Shown: piece after piece, positions 36,481 through 49,540 of the stretch
How the letters are laid out: the number at the start of each line of letters is the position of its first letter
Numbering within the stretch: position 1 is the first letter of the stretch
Assembly (NCBI GenBank): GCA_050084985.1
Contig: JBITNC010000001.1
Location: forward strand, 143,778,001 to 143,842,000
Reading direction: 5' to 3'
From: Nageia nagi
Lineage: Eukaryota; Pinophyta
DNA length: 64,000 bases
Made by a program: the position numbers and the translations under genes
Notes under the pieces: generated by a model
Databases searched by the model: none
The model's input: the letters and a program-made list of their open reading frames with translations, nothing else
What the model was told of the DNA's origin: nothing

Positions 36481-39400
36481 AGATGGGGGCCTTAAGAAAG
36501 GTCAATGAGACTATCATTTCATAGCCTTAAGTGATATTTCACATAACAAGGTATAAAGAAGGAAAATCAAAACCAAAACCCAAATGCAAAGATGGGCTTG
36601 AGAAAGATCAAGAACCCTAGATACAAAAATCAAGATCTAGCAAGAGGTAGTATATGATGGAAGTTGAACCTACCCAAAAGGAAAGAGTGGCTACATGCAT
36701 AGATAAGCAAGCCCCACAACCCAAATGTATTAAAGGAACCTAGTAGGTATAGTATGTATTTTTCTTTTGAATGTATCTCTATTGTTTGTTATAACTCAAC
36801 TAGTTTTTAACCAAAAGATAGCTAAGAGTAGTAGTAGGACATGATGGATATATACTTATCTACATAACAGAAGTAGGGGGAAGTAAGCTATTTTGAGCTA
36901 CATTTTGACTACCACCAAATTATAGTTGGGTAGTGTTAACTAGTTTTTCTTGTCAAGAAAAATTAGGATAACATAGGATTATACAATTCTCCTTTTTAAT
37001 GAGGGGATCCTTGATAAATAAAATAAGTGTAACTTTATATTCAAATATTTATGTGATAACTTGAATCATTCAAATAATTTATTTATTATAAGAGTTAACC
37101 CTTGCTGAATATTTCTTGCAAGTGAAATCTCTAAATTCAATTTAACTGCATAACTATTTAAATTATGAGTTTTCATCATTATTTCAATGGCTATTCCTTA
37201 ACCTATTTCATATAAATATGAGCAATTCATAATAATATATGTATTCATTTTCAAAATATTATCTCAAGCTACATAGCTTGCACGAGATTCAATATATCTT
37301 GACAAGTCACCTACAAAGACTTGATAAACTTGTGAAGAGACATCAATCATGAAATAAAGATAAAATCATTGCATAAAAACTTGTGATTTCAACCTTCATC
37401 TCCAAAATTATCTTATAATAATAAATAAAATAACATGAAAGTGAATGATATCTTCATTGATGTAACATTTTCACTTTATTATAATATGAAAGTTTCTTCT
37501 CAAGATAGTTTGTATAAGAATTCATCCTTCTTCAAAAGCTTAACTACAAACACTTGATAAACCCATGAAGACACATCAATCTTGAAGCAAAGGAAAGTTT
37601 ACCACATAAAGACTTGTAATCTTTATCTTCATCTTCAAAATAATCTCACAAGAAGTGAATAACATATGATGGAAGGGAAATAATCTCTTTATTGATATAG
37701 TAATATATTTATTACTTCAATATTCAAATAGAGAATTACCTTCTTAATCTTCAACTCTAGATGCTACTCTCTCTAATCTCTCTTACAAATGAAAATCTTC
37801 TCCTATTTATAATGCTCTCGGAGGTTTCAAACTGTATCTCTTACTCTACCCTAACCTGTCATCTACCTTGATTTTTCAACTTCCCTATGATCCTCGATTT
37901 TCATACTACTAATTACCAACTCTAGAATCTTTTGAAATAAAAATAAAATTATAATGGAAATGGAAATATATAGCCTATACAAAACTATCTAATTTTCTTA
38001 CAAATAACTTGAAACTTCCGAAATATCATCATGTTTCATGTTGAATCTTTGATTTTTCTTCTTAATTTTGTTATGTCTAAAATTTGAATCCAATTCGATA
38101 TCCTCATATGCTTTGACTTGGCTAAAATTGCTTGGCTCCTCCTTGGCATTCATATCCACTTGAAAAATTGCATTCACCTTTGCTCCTTGATTAGCATTAT
38201 TTCATATATTACAAGAATCTTTATCTTCATATTTTTTACATATATTTTCATTCTATTAGTGTTCTTTACTCCTTGATTAGTGTTTTTTACACATATTACA
38301 ATAATATATATATTCATATTTATATTTTCTCCTTAGGCTAAAATAACCATTCAAATTACATATTTTATTTTATTAAATCAAATATCTCTTCCACCCATTT
38401 TCAACTATTCAAATGATGGAAGAAATAGAATCTCAATTTGGTAAGATATAGTTATTTGAATATAGCCTTCCTAGATGAGCCTCTTTCAAGGTAACTCATT
38501 TATTTATTTTTATCATACATTATGAGATCAAAAATAATATCTCATGATTTCAAGTTGTATCCCTTCTTTTCCCCTTTTCCAATGGTTTGAATGATAAGAG
38601 AAATTAAATTTAGATGAAGAAGATATGACTATTTTATTATGAGCCTCTTAGTGAACCTTATTCCTCATCTTTGTTCTTCATGGTTGCTAAGAGTAGGTTA
38701 TCTTTTGATGGTCTCTTTATTTTAACATAATCTATATTGTTAGTACAACCATGTTGATATACCTTCTTTAAAAGAAACATGTCTCTTTTTTCAACTTCAA
38801 ATTCAACTCCATTGAATTGTCTTCTTGATTCATCCATATTTCATTAATGCTATTGCACTTTGATCATCATCCAAGCTTCCCAACTTTAGCACAAATATTT
38901 GGAAATAAAAAAGATAATAAACCTAGCTCCAACAAAATTATGCTTCCATAATTACCTCTACCCTTTAATTCTTATGTGATTTAAAAGCATTCAAAAAGCA
39001 AATATTCATAAATATCAATTTATATCTTATGAACATCTTGAAAATGAATTTCAAAGATTCTTCAAGGTAGCTTGCACTATTAATAATATCAATAATGAAA
39101 TTGTAATTATTCATCTCAAGAATAAGGAAATAAGATCCACTTGTGTTGTTGAAGTATTTATGACCATCATCGATTAAACTTGATGTAACAAGAGAAATTC
39201 AATCTATTGAAATATTTGCATCCTTAAATGACTAGACTTTCATGACTGTATGTAGGTAATCATATGCAAAGGTTTTGCTATTTGGGATGGCTTCAAAGTA
39301 ATTTATCATATCAGAGAAGGTTCTCCTTTCTGTAGGTATGAATTATGTTTCTCTAATAACTACAGTCCATAAAATTATGATTGCATTTTTATCTTATCAA

Positions 39401-42039
39401 ACAACCTTGGCCTTGTGCATTTTAAAAATTTAAAGAGTTTAAGAATATTATTTCTCTAGTCATGAATTATATATCCTCCAACCATTACAATTCTTGAATC
39501 TTTTTTTGCACTATACATCTTGTCAAATAATTAGTTTCTTCTCTCTTCTAAGAATAGATACAAAATTTGTGCTATATGGATAGGTTCCTAAAATCTTCAT
39601 CAGATCATAGAGTTTATGGGTATGCTTGTTGTATCCATCAAGCATATATCCTTCAACCATTGCAATCCATGAAATTGTAATTACACTCTTATCAAATAAT
39701 TCCTAATATCTATGCTCACAACCATAATATTTGGTGAAGAACCATTTTTTATAACTCATTTATGGATGTCCATACCTTCTTTTGTTCCCATGGTAACATA
39801 TGCTAGAAGAACATAAGTAAAAGTTTAGAGTATGAATTTACATATAACAATTACATCTACTAAAGAGTCCCTAGCACTGCATCAAAAAACCCATTTTTTG
39901 CAAATCTTTTTATCATTGTAGTCCTTACATCTTAGAAAATAACTCTCAAGTCTTATTTATTCTTCCATAATTACATAAATGCTGGTCAAGGTTCTCATAA
40001 CTACAATATTTAATGATAAAACCATTTTAGCTTCTCTTTAATTGGCATCCACACTTCTTCTAGATCTCCCATAGTGGAACATGTTGGAAGAATTTTGGTA
40101 AAAGATGAAGAGTTAATTTTACTTCTAACATTTAAATTTGTTTAAAAGTCTTATGGGTTTTTATTACAAAATCCATTTCATGCATTTCATGTGATTATTG
40201 CATACATGTCTTCTTGGGTGTTCATTCACTTCCTAACCACAACAAAAACCATTTTCAATTATTCTTTGTTGTATATTTGTAACTTCTTATGAAACTCTCA
40301 TGGTCACACCTACTTGAATGGATATTGGATGGTAACTTATGTTTATTCATTTTAGCATAACATCACTACTTGGATTCAAGGACTCCTCATCTTCAATATG
40401 GTCTCCAATCCAACAAAATAAAATGCATCCATATTTATAGATAATTTGGAAGATGAAGTATAGAAGGAGTCATTATAGAATTAGGTAGCAAGCATTATAG
40501 GTTGGATTAAGAGAGGTGTTGATAAATATATTTCTCTTGATCAAGTTGAGATGGGTATCAACAAAATTTGTTGATGAGCTCTTCGATCTAAATAATACAA
40601 AGTTGATGCTCTCCATTTCCAATTGGTCAGGTTGAAGTTGTTGACAACAAAACTTAGAAATGGATATTGTTAACTGCTTAAATTCAACTGGATTCTTCTC
40701 CCCCCTATAAAACCTAAAATTAGTTTGCACATCTACTATAAACCTAAAGTAATCAAATATTTTTTTTAATTATTTTTTAATTTCTTCATTTTTTTCAAAC
40801 TTAATAAAAAAACTTTCAATTTTAGCCCATTAAGATTTTGGGATGAATTAATATTGGAACTTCCTCATTCAACACTTGATTTAAATGAATTTTATCTTGT
40901 TCTTAAATTTATATCAATCAAAATGAGTGGTTGTATGATCCCTTTTTTCTCATTTATCGATCTAGAAAATTTTATTTAAAGTTTGAACCTATCCTAGGGG
41001 TATTTTGCAAAAAATTAATTAAATTGCTCAATAGGGATCGATAGATATTTCAAGGTATAACTTGCATATTTAGACTACTTTTTTATTCTTTTTTTTTGTG
41101 ATTCTCCAAAAGGTTGATATCTTTCCAATGAATGATTACAAAGAGATGTTTAAAAAATCCCAAATTTTCAAGAAAGTTTATTGAAGACCAATGAATTAGC
41201 AATTTAATGAAATTACCCAATTGAATGAAAATTTGAAATTTTAATATCTCAAGTTTTGTAGCTCCATTTGATAATCTATATAAAGGAATGGGTTTTTGAT
41301 TATGAACTCTTTGATTTGAAATAGTGAAATCAATCATTTTCAATTTTATATTTGATCATATTCTATTTTACCCATTTTTGAGTAGATGCCTTCAACATGA
41401 GGACATACGATCTCTAAAGAAAATGTGCTTTCATTTCAAAATGAGATGATGTATAGCTAATGAAAAACACATGTAACTATGATCTTGAAGAATAATATAT
41501 AATATTATCATCCAAATATTATCAATGACCACATTTAGTGTCTTTCTCATAAGGTCTTGAATTAGGATAACTTCATCCTGTGAGTTCAATTGCATGGATC
41601 ATGAATGTTTCTTGAGCATGATAAGTATAAGATATCATATAAAAGAACATGCAAAACCAAAATTGAAATTGAAATACATAAAACATTCATATTCCTTGTC
41701 AACCATGCCTAATCATAAGAATATAATGATGAAACCTAAGATCATATGAAATATCAAAGTCAACTTTAAGATAACTTCAAGGCATGAAATATTTAAATTC
41801 AAACATGATATTTAATGCAAAAGACTCAACATAGCATTTGAAACTTTCAATCAAATAAAAAACCTTGATTTAGGTCCTTTTTGTTTGAATTTTAAGAGCT
41901 CAAAATTGGGTGGTAACAGGTAGTGAAATTTCACATTAAATACATAAGGCTATATATTTGTAATAGGTTTTGGGGACTTATCAAAACTTGCTTCTTTTTT
42001 GTGATAAAATTTACCTTCTTTATAATTATTTTTTAAATT
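36481..42039. mobile_element. About 5.5-kb unidentified insertion splitting copia A integrase
   Basis: The copia integrase reads HLIIFEVHFTCI (HLR.FG..AYVH) near 42100 and resumes KKCIFIGY near 36450, two segments normally a few dozen residues apart, so the DNA between them is inserted. I could not find a clean LTR or TIR pair at the borders. Inside, a unit of about 230 bp (CTTGATAAAC, ACATCAATC.TGAA, AAGACTTGTAAT, TTCATCTTCAAAAT) is tandemly duplicated at 37310-37480 and 37550-37710. Segments at 39200-40090 share phrases with 21600-22060. Short frames (for example 40473-40730 and 41083-41343 minus) match nothing I know. Confidence 0.5.
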
Positions 42040-43260
42040 TTTTGGAATATATGCATGTGAAATGTACTTCAAAAATTATTAGATGTGCTACATAATATTT
42101 CCTATTATTTTTAACTTCTTATGGAATAATATTTTTCACACTTTTTATTGTATAATGATTCAATAAATAAATAAAATGAGTTATAACATCAGCTTAATAA
42201 ATATTTAGTAAATTCAATAAACAAAAATAGTTACAACATCAACTTTGTAAATATTTAGTAGATTATTTGCATTCAACATACTTCTTATTTTTCTATTATT
42301 ATTTAATTATTTCTTTTAGAAAAATCATTTTGTTGTGGTATGTATCTGGTACTTAATGAGTTCTTAATTCTATCTACCTTGCAAAAAATTAAAAAACTAT
42401 TAAAAATAAACTAGCATACTCTAAATATTCTTAAAATCTTCACATAATATATTATTTTCTTCTCTAATAGTATTTTAAACCTTTGAAATATGCCAAAATA
42501 TTATTATATATTTTTTAAAATAAAAACCAAGTTTTATGACTAAATCCATCAATGAAAGTTATAGAATATTTAGACTAAACAAGCTCAAGTGGGGCTCTTG
42601 CCCTACATAATTTACTATTTTAAAATTCTTCCCTATATTAGTTTCTTATAATACAACCTTCCTAAACATTATTAATATCCTCTATATCCCATTACCATAT
42701 TTTCTTATATAAAAAATTCAAATGCTCAAAGCTAAGATACTAAATCCATGATTTACTTTTAATGAAAAAGTTGAATGATAACATCAAGTCATTTTGAATG
42801 AAACATAAAATTATTTATAATTTGTACTATTGCAACCAATGTATTACTTTCACTCTTCCATAAATTCCACATACATCTTTTTCAAAAATAACTTTGTAAC
42901 TAGTTTTTATAGGTTTTATAACACTAATTAAATTGTGTTAAAATAGGCATAAAATAAACATTTGAAATATAATTTTTTGCAACTTTCTTAATGTCAATTG
43001 AGATTTTATCACTTCCCATAGCTAGAATTGTGTTATAATTTCCTAAATCTATCGTTGATTGTAAATACTTATCAATATTTGTAAATTAAATTCTATCTCT
43101 ACTTATGTGATTGCTACAATTACTATCTAAATACCAAATACCTTTAGGTGTTTTCTTAGAGACATTACATATGATAAAAATGAATCTATTATTTGTATGA
43201 TTAGCTTCATATTTCATATGGAAATTTGCATTATTCTTATTCATATTAAAAAAATAAAAA
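42040..43260 (-). pseudogene. pol: Copia A pol relic, 5' part: Gag end, protease, integrase
   Basis: The minus strand from about 43250 gives a Gag tail (NNANFHMKYEANHTNN). The copia protease start KGIWYLDSNCSNHIS (about 43150-43110) follows, with the WYLDSGC..H motif. The pre-integrase region comes next (NVYFMP; KSPT.ACLV) and then the integrase core in pieces (IFYNFH.WI near 42570; LIKYQIHTTTK near 42350). It ends at HLIIFEVHFTC near 42100. Stops and frameshifts are frequent. With 35120-36480 this forms one old minus-strand copia element interrupted by about 5.5 kb. Confidence 0.7.
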
Positions 43261-45894
43261 ATAAAAATTGAACATCAAGGTATATTTTAATGGCTAAAAT
43301 TTAAAATTCTCAATTTTTAATTTGATTAGTATAGAAAGTCATCATTTCCATTATGTAGCTAAAATTTTGTATGACTTTTTAATGCAATACCCATACCATT
43401 GCATCATAGAGGAAGCTTGTAGTTTATGTTTATTTTGATATATAGTAGGATAGAAATATTTATCATTAGTTATGAGTTTGTTCTAGGTTAATGTTAGATT
43501 TTTTAGTCTAGGATAAGTGTCATTAAGGTATTTGATAAGTACAATAATAAGTTATTGAAGTGCATAATTATTGGATGTTTGACAAAAAGTTACAATTTAA
43601 AGAAGGTTAGATGATGATATTATTGATACTAAAAAAAGTTTAAATAATTAATTTTATATTAATTATAATAAATAATAATACTAATTAAAGTATCAAAAAA
43701 TAAATGATTTACAATATAATTAAACCTTGCTAGAACTATTTATTATTGATCTATCATAGTAAAAAAATTAAGAGCCCTCCTCTAAATTTTATCTATACAA
43801 TCTTGATGAATATGCAAGAAAAATGATTCAAAATAATGAAGAAAATCTAAAAATTATGTATATTAGAAGGCGACTTTTATACAATTTTGAAAAATAAAAT
43901 ACAAATACAAATAAAATTTGAACATGGATCTAAACCTTCTTTGTCATCATAGCATGTTACCCTAGCTAGCCAAGTGGATAGTCAAACCTCTCACCCCCTC
44001 ATTCCTAACTACACTTCCTCATCACACCATCCATGCATCTTCCTCCCAACCCCTGCTTGTTATTCTCCATGGAAGTGTTGATTAAAAATATTACATGAAT
44101 TGATCACTCATGCAAGTTTTTTTTAGTATTCCTTCTTATAATTAAATGTTATCATATTAAGCAATCCTAATTTGATCTCATTTTAAATTATGGGTCCTTC
44201 ATTTTCCTTAAAATATTTTTTTCATGGCATTTTCTTATTGACCCTTTAAAGGTACTTATTATTTTTTAATGCCATAAATTTATGGATGATATATAATGAA
44301 TTGGTTTTCAACACCCTTTTAAAATGTTAATATGTGCTTATTTTTTAGGCAATTTATCTAATGATGATGTAGCACTTGTAATGTGTATTTTATATGCTAC
44401 TAATTTGATGCTTATTCCCTATTTTTAATTAGCATTTTGAAGCTTTTATAATGATGATTATTAATATAATGAAGGCACCTTGCAATATTTATATTTTTTG
44501 AAGCTTCCATTATTTTTTATCCAATGATGTATGGGGGCTAGCAAGAGACCACTTGATCCATTTATTTTTAAAGAATCGATTGATGGATTTCCTATTACCA
44601 TACCTTCTTATTTTGAGCTTATATTGCTCTTGTTAGATTTTTGTGGCCTATGAACCTTATTTTGGAAGGTTATTTGGAGTTTTCATTATATTGAAGCTCT
44701 TCTTCTTTTATATTTAAGGCTCTTATTTGATCGACTATCTATGTGACCTTTGTTGCCTTGGAAGTCTAGTCTTGGAGATTATTATGGTTTTATATTTATT
44801 ATGGTGGAGCTCAAATGAACCTTTTATATGGCATCATAGATTATTTATATGGACTTATTCTCTCTCCATTGTGGTGATCCCTTATTCTTCAAGACCTCAA
44901 GTGCATCTTTCAAGAAGTTTTTTTGACATCAAATTATTATAAAATCTCTAAGTAAAGCTTAAGTGGGGTTTTGGAGTTATGATCTTTTCTTATCACTTTA
45001 GATATTTGTAATCTTAACCCTTAATTAAAGTTTAATGTGGGTGTTAGAAATTTTGTAACCTTTACATAGGTTTGTAGATTTTATTTTTTGTATTTGTATT
45101 ATTGTAAGAATTTTATACTACAATTTTGTAACTCCACTTAATAAGGAATATTAAGTATCCTCCTTATAAGGATAGGGTATACTTGTACACACACACACAC
45201 ACACTTATAAGGTGATAAAACTTGGTGTGGGATTTAATAACTATTTCCTCTCTCCCACTTATGTTTAAGAAGTGATCCTTCTCTTTTTCTATTTCTTGAA
45301 AATGTAATACTAGATTATTTAGAGAGTTAGGTTAGGAGATAGATTAGACATTTTCCATTCTTGCTAATAGATAGATTTTTTTCTTTAATTTTCCACCTTA
45401 CAAAAATTTTATTTCTCTCCAATTTGTGTGCATGCTTCTTAATGGTATAATTTCTTACCTTGCACATTTTTTTACTTTCAAGATTTAGCAATAATTTTAT
45501 TTTGATCCTCCTAATATTTCTAATAGCGTATCACTTCAGAAAATGGGTAGTACTAGCCCCCTCCTTCAAACATAGTCAATAAGTCAAAAATATTTTCACA
45601 TATGCCAAGTGGCATTTTACCATTAGAGTCATCCATTATAGAGATTTGGGTATTTATTTAGTGGTATTTTTAGCTTGTAGTTTGTTTGAAAAATATGTAG
45701 GTGCTATAAGAGACTTTGTAATTATATCCATATATTTTTTAGAGAGAATTTCTAATGTATTTGGAGAATAAAACTAAGTACATTGATAAATCAAAACTCT
45801 TGAAACAAATTTGACTCGACTCAATATTAAAAATGGATCATTTACATGGAGAAGAAGACAAAGAGATAATAAATACTTGTTAGGGAGGGAATAT
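43261..45894. other. AT-rich region, presumed copia A leader/LTR and unknown DNA
   Basis: No gene is recognisable. In a minus-strand copia element the gag leader and 5' LTR would lie here, but I cannot define them. A (CA)n microsatellite lies at about 45189-45205. The plus-strand frame 44727-44942 has no conserved motif. The stretch at 44980-45180 (TTAGAAATTTTGTAACC; TAATAAGGAATATTAAG) looks like the transcribed end of some repeat. Confidence 0.35.
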
Positions 45895-46323
45895 TGCAAT
45901 GACCTTTTAATTTTTAGTTTTTCCCCCTTGTAAATTATTAAAGGGTTTTTAACATAGGAAATTGTTACTTAATAATTCGTAAGATAGGAATTTTAATGCT
46001 AGAAGAGAGAGTTAATGATAGAGTTAAGATTTTAGGAAACCTTGTAGGATCTATTAAATAGGGAAGTTTGTATTCTCTTGAAGGATAGTGTTATGCTAAA
46101 GTATGCATAATCAATGATAAAATTATATGCTTATGTTGGGCATGATAATTCTTATTGAGAGATTGTGAGCTTGTTCCTTGATTATTGAGAGAATCATCAA
46201 GGTAGTACCATTAGAGTGTTGGAGGTATTAAGTTTATTTTTGAAGGAAGGTCCTATAGTCACATCTTCGTCACATAGTAAATTTTTCATTGGATTTCTCT
46301 ACCAAATTGGGTTTCTACCCACA
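45895..46323 (+). repeat. Candidate lone LTR with adjacent polypurine tract
   Basis: The segment starts TGCAATGACC right after the purine run AGGGAGGGA (45882-45890) and ends GGGTTTCTACCCACA, a typical plant LTR 3' terminus. It contains a TATTAAATAGG box near 46050. With a polypurine tract on its left it would be a plus-strand 3' LTR of about 430 bp. No matching second LTR or coding region is visible in the window. Confidence 0.45.
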
Positions 46324-46818
46324 TTGTAGAGAATAATTATAAGATTCATGAATATAAATCATATATAGAAATAGGTGAAGGATACAAAAAAAGTATAAAA
46401 ATAATATGAAAAGGATTTGAAAATCATTTGGGATACAAAAATATGGATGAAATAAATTAATGAAACGTTGAATTAGTATATAATGCATGAAATTTTACAA
46501 CAAGATTAAGGACATAAGGTTACTATTGAATATTAGAATAATGAAGAACTATTACATATTGGATAACAAGAATAACATGATGAAAATAATAATTCACAAC
46601 AAAAATAGGTCCTATTTCACAAAGGATTAGAAGAAAAAGATCATTAGATATATTATAAGCATAAGGTTAAGAAAAATGCAATAATTGAAATGATAATCAA
46701 ATATTTTTAAAAAGAAACCCTTTTTGATCACTACAAATTGTTATATTCTCTGATTATAAACTTATATAAATAAAATATCACTAGAACAAGAAGATTATGA
46801 ATTCCTCAAAAATCAACC
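46324..46818. other. Spacer before element 2
   Basis: AT-rich DNA without a recognisable gene or repeat. It ends with CAACC at 46814-46818 next to the left LTR, the sequence expected again beyond the other end of element 2 if a 5-bp target duplication exists. Confidence 0.4.
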
Positions 46819-47671
46819 TGTTTACAAATAAAATTGAGTATGCAAATAAGTAAATAGGAAAATATCTACAAACTCAATATTATATGTATTTGAGCTATGG
46901 ATAGCAATTTATTCTAGATAACAATAAACAAAATAACCAATTCAGAAATGTAATTGTACCAACCAAGACTGTAATTTTTGTACTTACCTCACGGAACGTA
47001 CCTGACAACAAAAGATGAAGATATTGGTGATTTATTGATAATAGGCTGCCTTTCCAACAACATCGTGACCTATGAAAATGTAAAAAGAGGACCGTAGGTG
47101 GTCCGTTTCGGTAATATAAGAGCACCGGCGATGTTCTTTCGTTCACAAAGGAGCACCGATGGCCTTCGTTTGATGATTCTTAACTTCTTGATCAAGTCCA
47201 GAACTTCAATATGGATGTCTCGGATAGTAGTATGATATCAGAATAGATCTTGGATGTCAGGATAGCTCGTGAAAGGAAGCACACAAACCACAACCTTGTA
47301 GGCGGTACCAAGAGATACGTTAAGGGGTAGCCACTTACAAGACCATACGCGGGATCATGTGTATCCTTGTTGTGTGGACTTACTATTAGATCCCTTATTT
47401 ATATAGATAATAGATAATACAACCCATGGGTCGGCATTCATCTACATAAATAAGGATAATTCACAATATTCAAGATAAACACACCAATAACAAGATAATT
47501 CATGCAATATTCAAGATAATCCATGCAATATTCAAGATAATCATTATAAAATTCATATTCAATACAAACATTGATATTATCACTTTAATACATTCAAGAC
47601 ATATATTTAGGCCAAGCATATTTCATTAATTTATTGATTTAAAAATATAAATTCATTTTTATGTGTTAACA
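46819..47671 (-). repeat. 3' LTR of element 2 (complete, 853 bp)
   Basis: It starts TGTTTACA and ends TGTTAACA on the plus strand, giving near-inverted ends and TG/CA termini. The first 415 bases match 54409-54823. The minus strand holds a TATA box (CTATATAAATAA) at 47395-47406. Two phrases with (CCA)GGTGGTCC / GGACC..AGGTGGTCC also recur inside the element near 49237 and 49870. Confidence 0.85.
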
Positions 47672-48110
47672 GATGCCCCACTTTGGATGTGAAATCAAAA
47701 GAAACATGAGGTGACTTGAGATTTTGCATTCAAAGTAAAAACACAACATCATAGCAAACAATTTTGATAAGCAATGATAAACATTAACCATTCTAAACTT
47801 AAACAACATCATGATAAAGCTTATTAGTACTAGATATAGGTTGAGAAAACTCCCTTTTGATATTACCTTGGGCATGCTTGCCCCTTGCATTTTGCTCTAG
47901 AAGGTGATAGCCTGATATATCTGATAATCTAATAATCTTGCCACAATGCTGATGACCCATGACAACAAACCTGACAACACACATGACAATGACTGGACAG
48001 ACGACTTGACCACACATGTCAACCGGATAGCAACTTGACAAGACCACATCACAAGATAAGACATGACAACACATGACACCATACATGACCACACATAGGG
48101 GAGAGCTAAG
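47672..48110. other. Region between 3' LTR and tandem arrays
   Basis: It starts AGATGCCCCACTTTGG, with the minus strand giving CCAAAGTGGGGC, a weak polypurine tract next to the LTR. The rest (47940-48100) is a low-complexity run of ACATGACAA, CTTGACCACAC and similar words. No gene is present. Confidence 0.45.
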
Positions 48111-48580
48111 TTCCACACAACTGAGCCTTCGCACCAAGAGGTGTACTATAGTTGCATAAGAACTGAACTCTGTAAAACAAGTGATAAGCTGATACATGAG
48201 AGCTAAGTTCCACACAACTGAGCCTTCACACCAAGAGGTGTACTACAGTTGCATAAGAACTGAACTCTGCAAAACAATGATAAGCTGATGGGGGAGAGCT
48301 AAGTTCCACACAACTAAGCCTTCGCACCAAGAGGTGTACTATAGTTGCATAAGAATCGAACTCTACAAAATAAGTGATAAGCCGACACATGAGAGCTAAG
48401 TTCCACACAACTGAGCCTTCATACCAAGAGGTGTACTGCAGTTGCATAAGAACCAAACTCTACAAAATAATGATAAGCTGATGGGGGAGAGCTAAGTTCC
48501 ACACAACTGAGCCTTTGCACCAAGAGGTGTACTGTAGTTGCATAAGAACTGAACTCTGCAAAATAATGATAAATTGATGA
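48111..48580. repeat. Tandem array A: five copies of a 96-bp unit
   Basis: Units begin GAGAGCTAAGTTCCACACAA at 48111, 48198, 48294, 48391 and 48487 (spacings 87, 96, 97, 96). Each contains CACCAAGAGGTGTACT and GTTGCATAAGAA. Frames on the minus strand through it are repeat artefacts. Arrays in this position are common in the 3' untranslated region of plant Tat/Ogre elements. Confidence 0.9.
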
Positions 48581-48604
48581 AGCTAAAACTCCACCAAGAG
48601 GCAT

Positions 48605-49065
48605 GATAAGCTGATAATGGGAGCTAGAACTCCACTCATAAGCATGATAAGCTGATAATGGGAGCTGGAACTCCACCCATAGACATGATAAATTGATAAC
48701 AAAAGCTGGAACTCGACCCATAGACATGATAAGCTGATACAGGAGCTGGAACTCCACCCATAGACATGATAAGCTGATACAGGAGCTAGAACTCCACCCA
48801 TAGGTATGATAAGCTGATAATGGGAGCTAGATCTCCACTCAAAGACATGATAAGCTGATAACGGGAGCTAGAACTCCACCCATAGACATGATAAACTAAT
48901 AACAGGAGATGAAACTCCACCCATAGACATGATAAGCTGATATGGGAGCTGGAACTCCACCCATAGGCATGATAAGCTGATAATGGGAGCTAGATCTCCA
49001 CTCAAAGACATGATAAGCTAATAACAGGAGTTGGAACTCCACCCATAGACATGATAAGCTGATAA
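48605..49065. repeat. Tandem array B: about twelve copies of a 41-bp unit
   Basis: Units begin GATAAGCTGATA near 48606, 48647, 48688, 48727, 48767, 48808, 48849, 48890, 48930, 48970, 49011 and 49052. Each continues with GGGAGCTGGAACTCCACCCATAGACAT-like sequence. GATAAGCTGATA also ends the units of array A, so B probably grew from the tail of A. Confidence 0.9.
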
Positions 49066-49387
49066 TTTAGGTCTGCAAAAATGAAACTCAAAGCAATATT
49101 CTCCTAGATATAACGTTGATCAAACACCTGTGATGCACCCATGATACTTAGATAAGTTGATTTTTTTCTACATAAAGGAATGTGGGTGGTACTTTCTTGC
49201 AGACTTAAAATGCTGGCGGTCTTCACCTAAGGTCATGGGCGGTCCTTTTCTTAAGGATTCATCAAAAACTATGAAGATCAGGTCCCTACGAATCACCCCT
49301 GGATTCCAAATTGATACCTGGTTGCTTGTCCACATACACCAAATGCTCAAATCAAAATTTGTCTCAAAGTGTGTGCCCTAACCTTTC

Positions 49388-49397
49388 TATAAAAGGG
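49388..49397 (+). promoter_or_regulatory. TATA box of the antisense PMD gene
   Basis: CTATAAAAGG, a near-consensus plant TATA box on the plus strand, 144 bases before the PMD start codon. The sequence after it (CCCACCCTTCCTCATTTG) is a pyrimidine-rich leader. It suggests transcription independent of the LTRs. Confidence 0.6.
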
Positions 49398-49540
49398 GTC
49401 CCACCCTTCCTCATTTGATCACACTATCATTTTCATAGCTGAGAGTATCCTAGAGCTTGAGAGACTAATTTAGAGAGGTTTAGCTGGTGATTTTGTCACT
49501 ATCACTAGGTGATTCTTCCTGTATTGTTGTGCTGCATGCT

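Noticed and set aside
47799-48801. Several overlapping minus-strand frames with repeated YHCFAEFSSYAT and GWSSSS motifs
   Set aside because: They are translations of tandem arrays A and B; unit lengths of 96 and 41 bp leave several frames open by chance.
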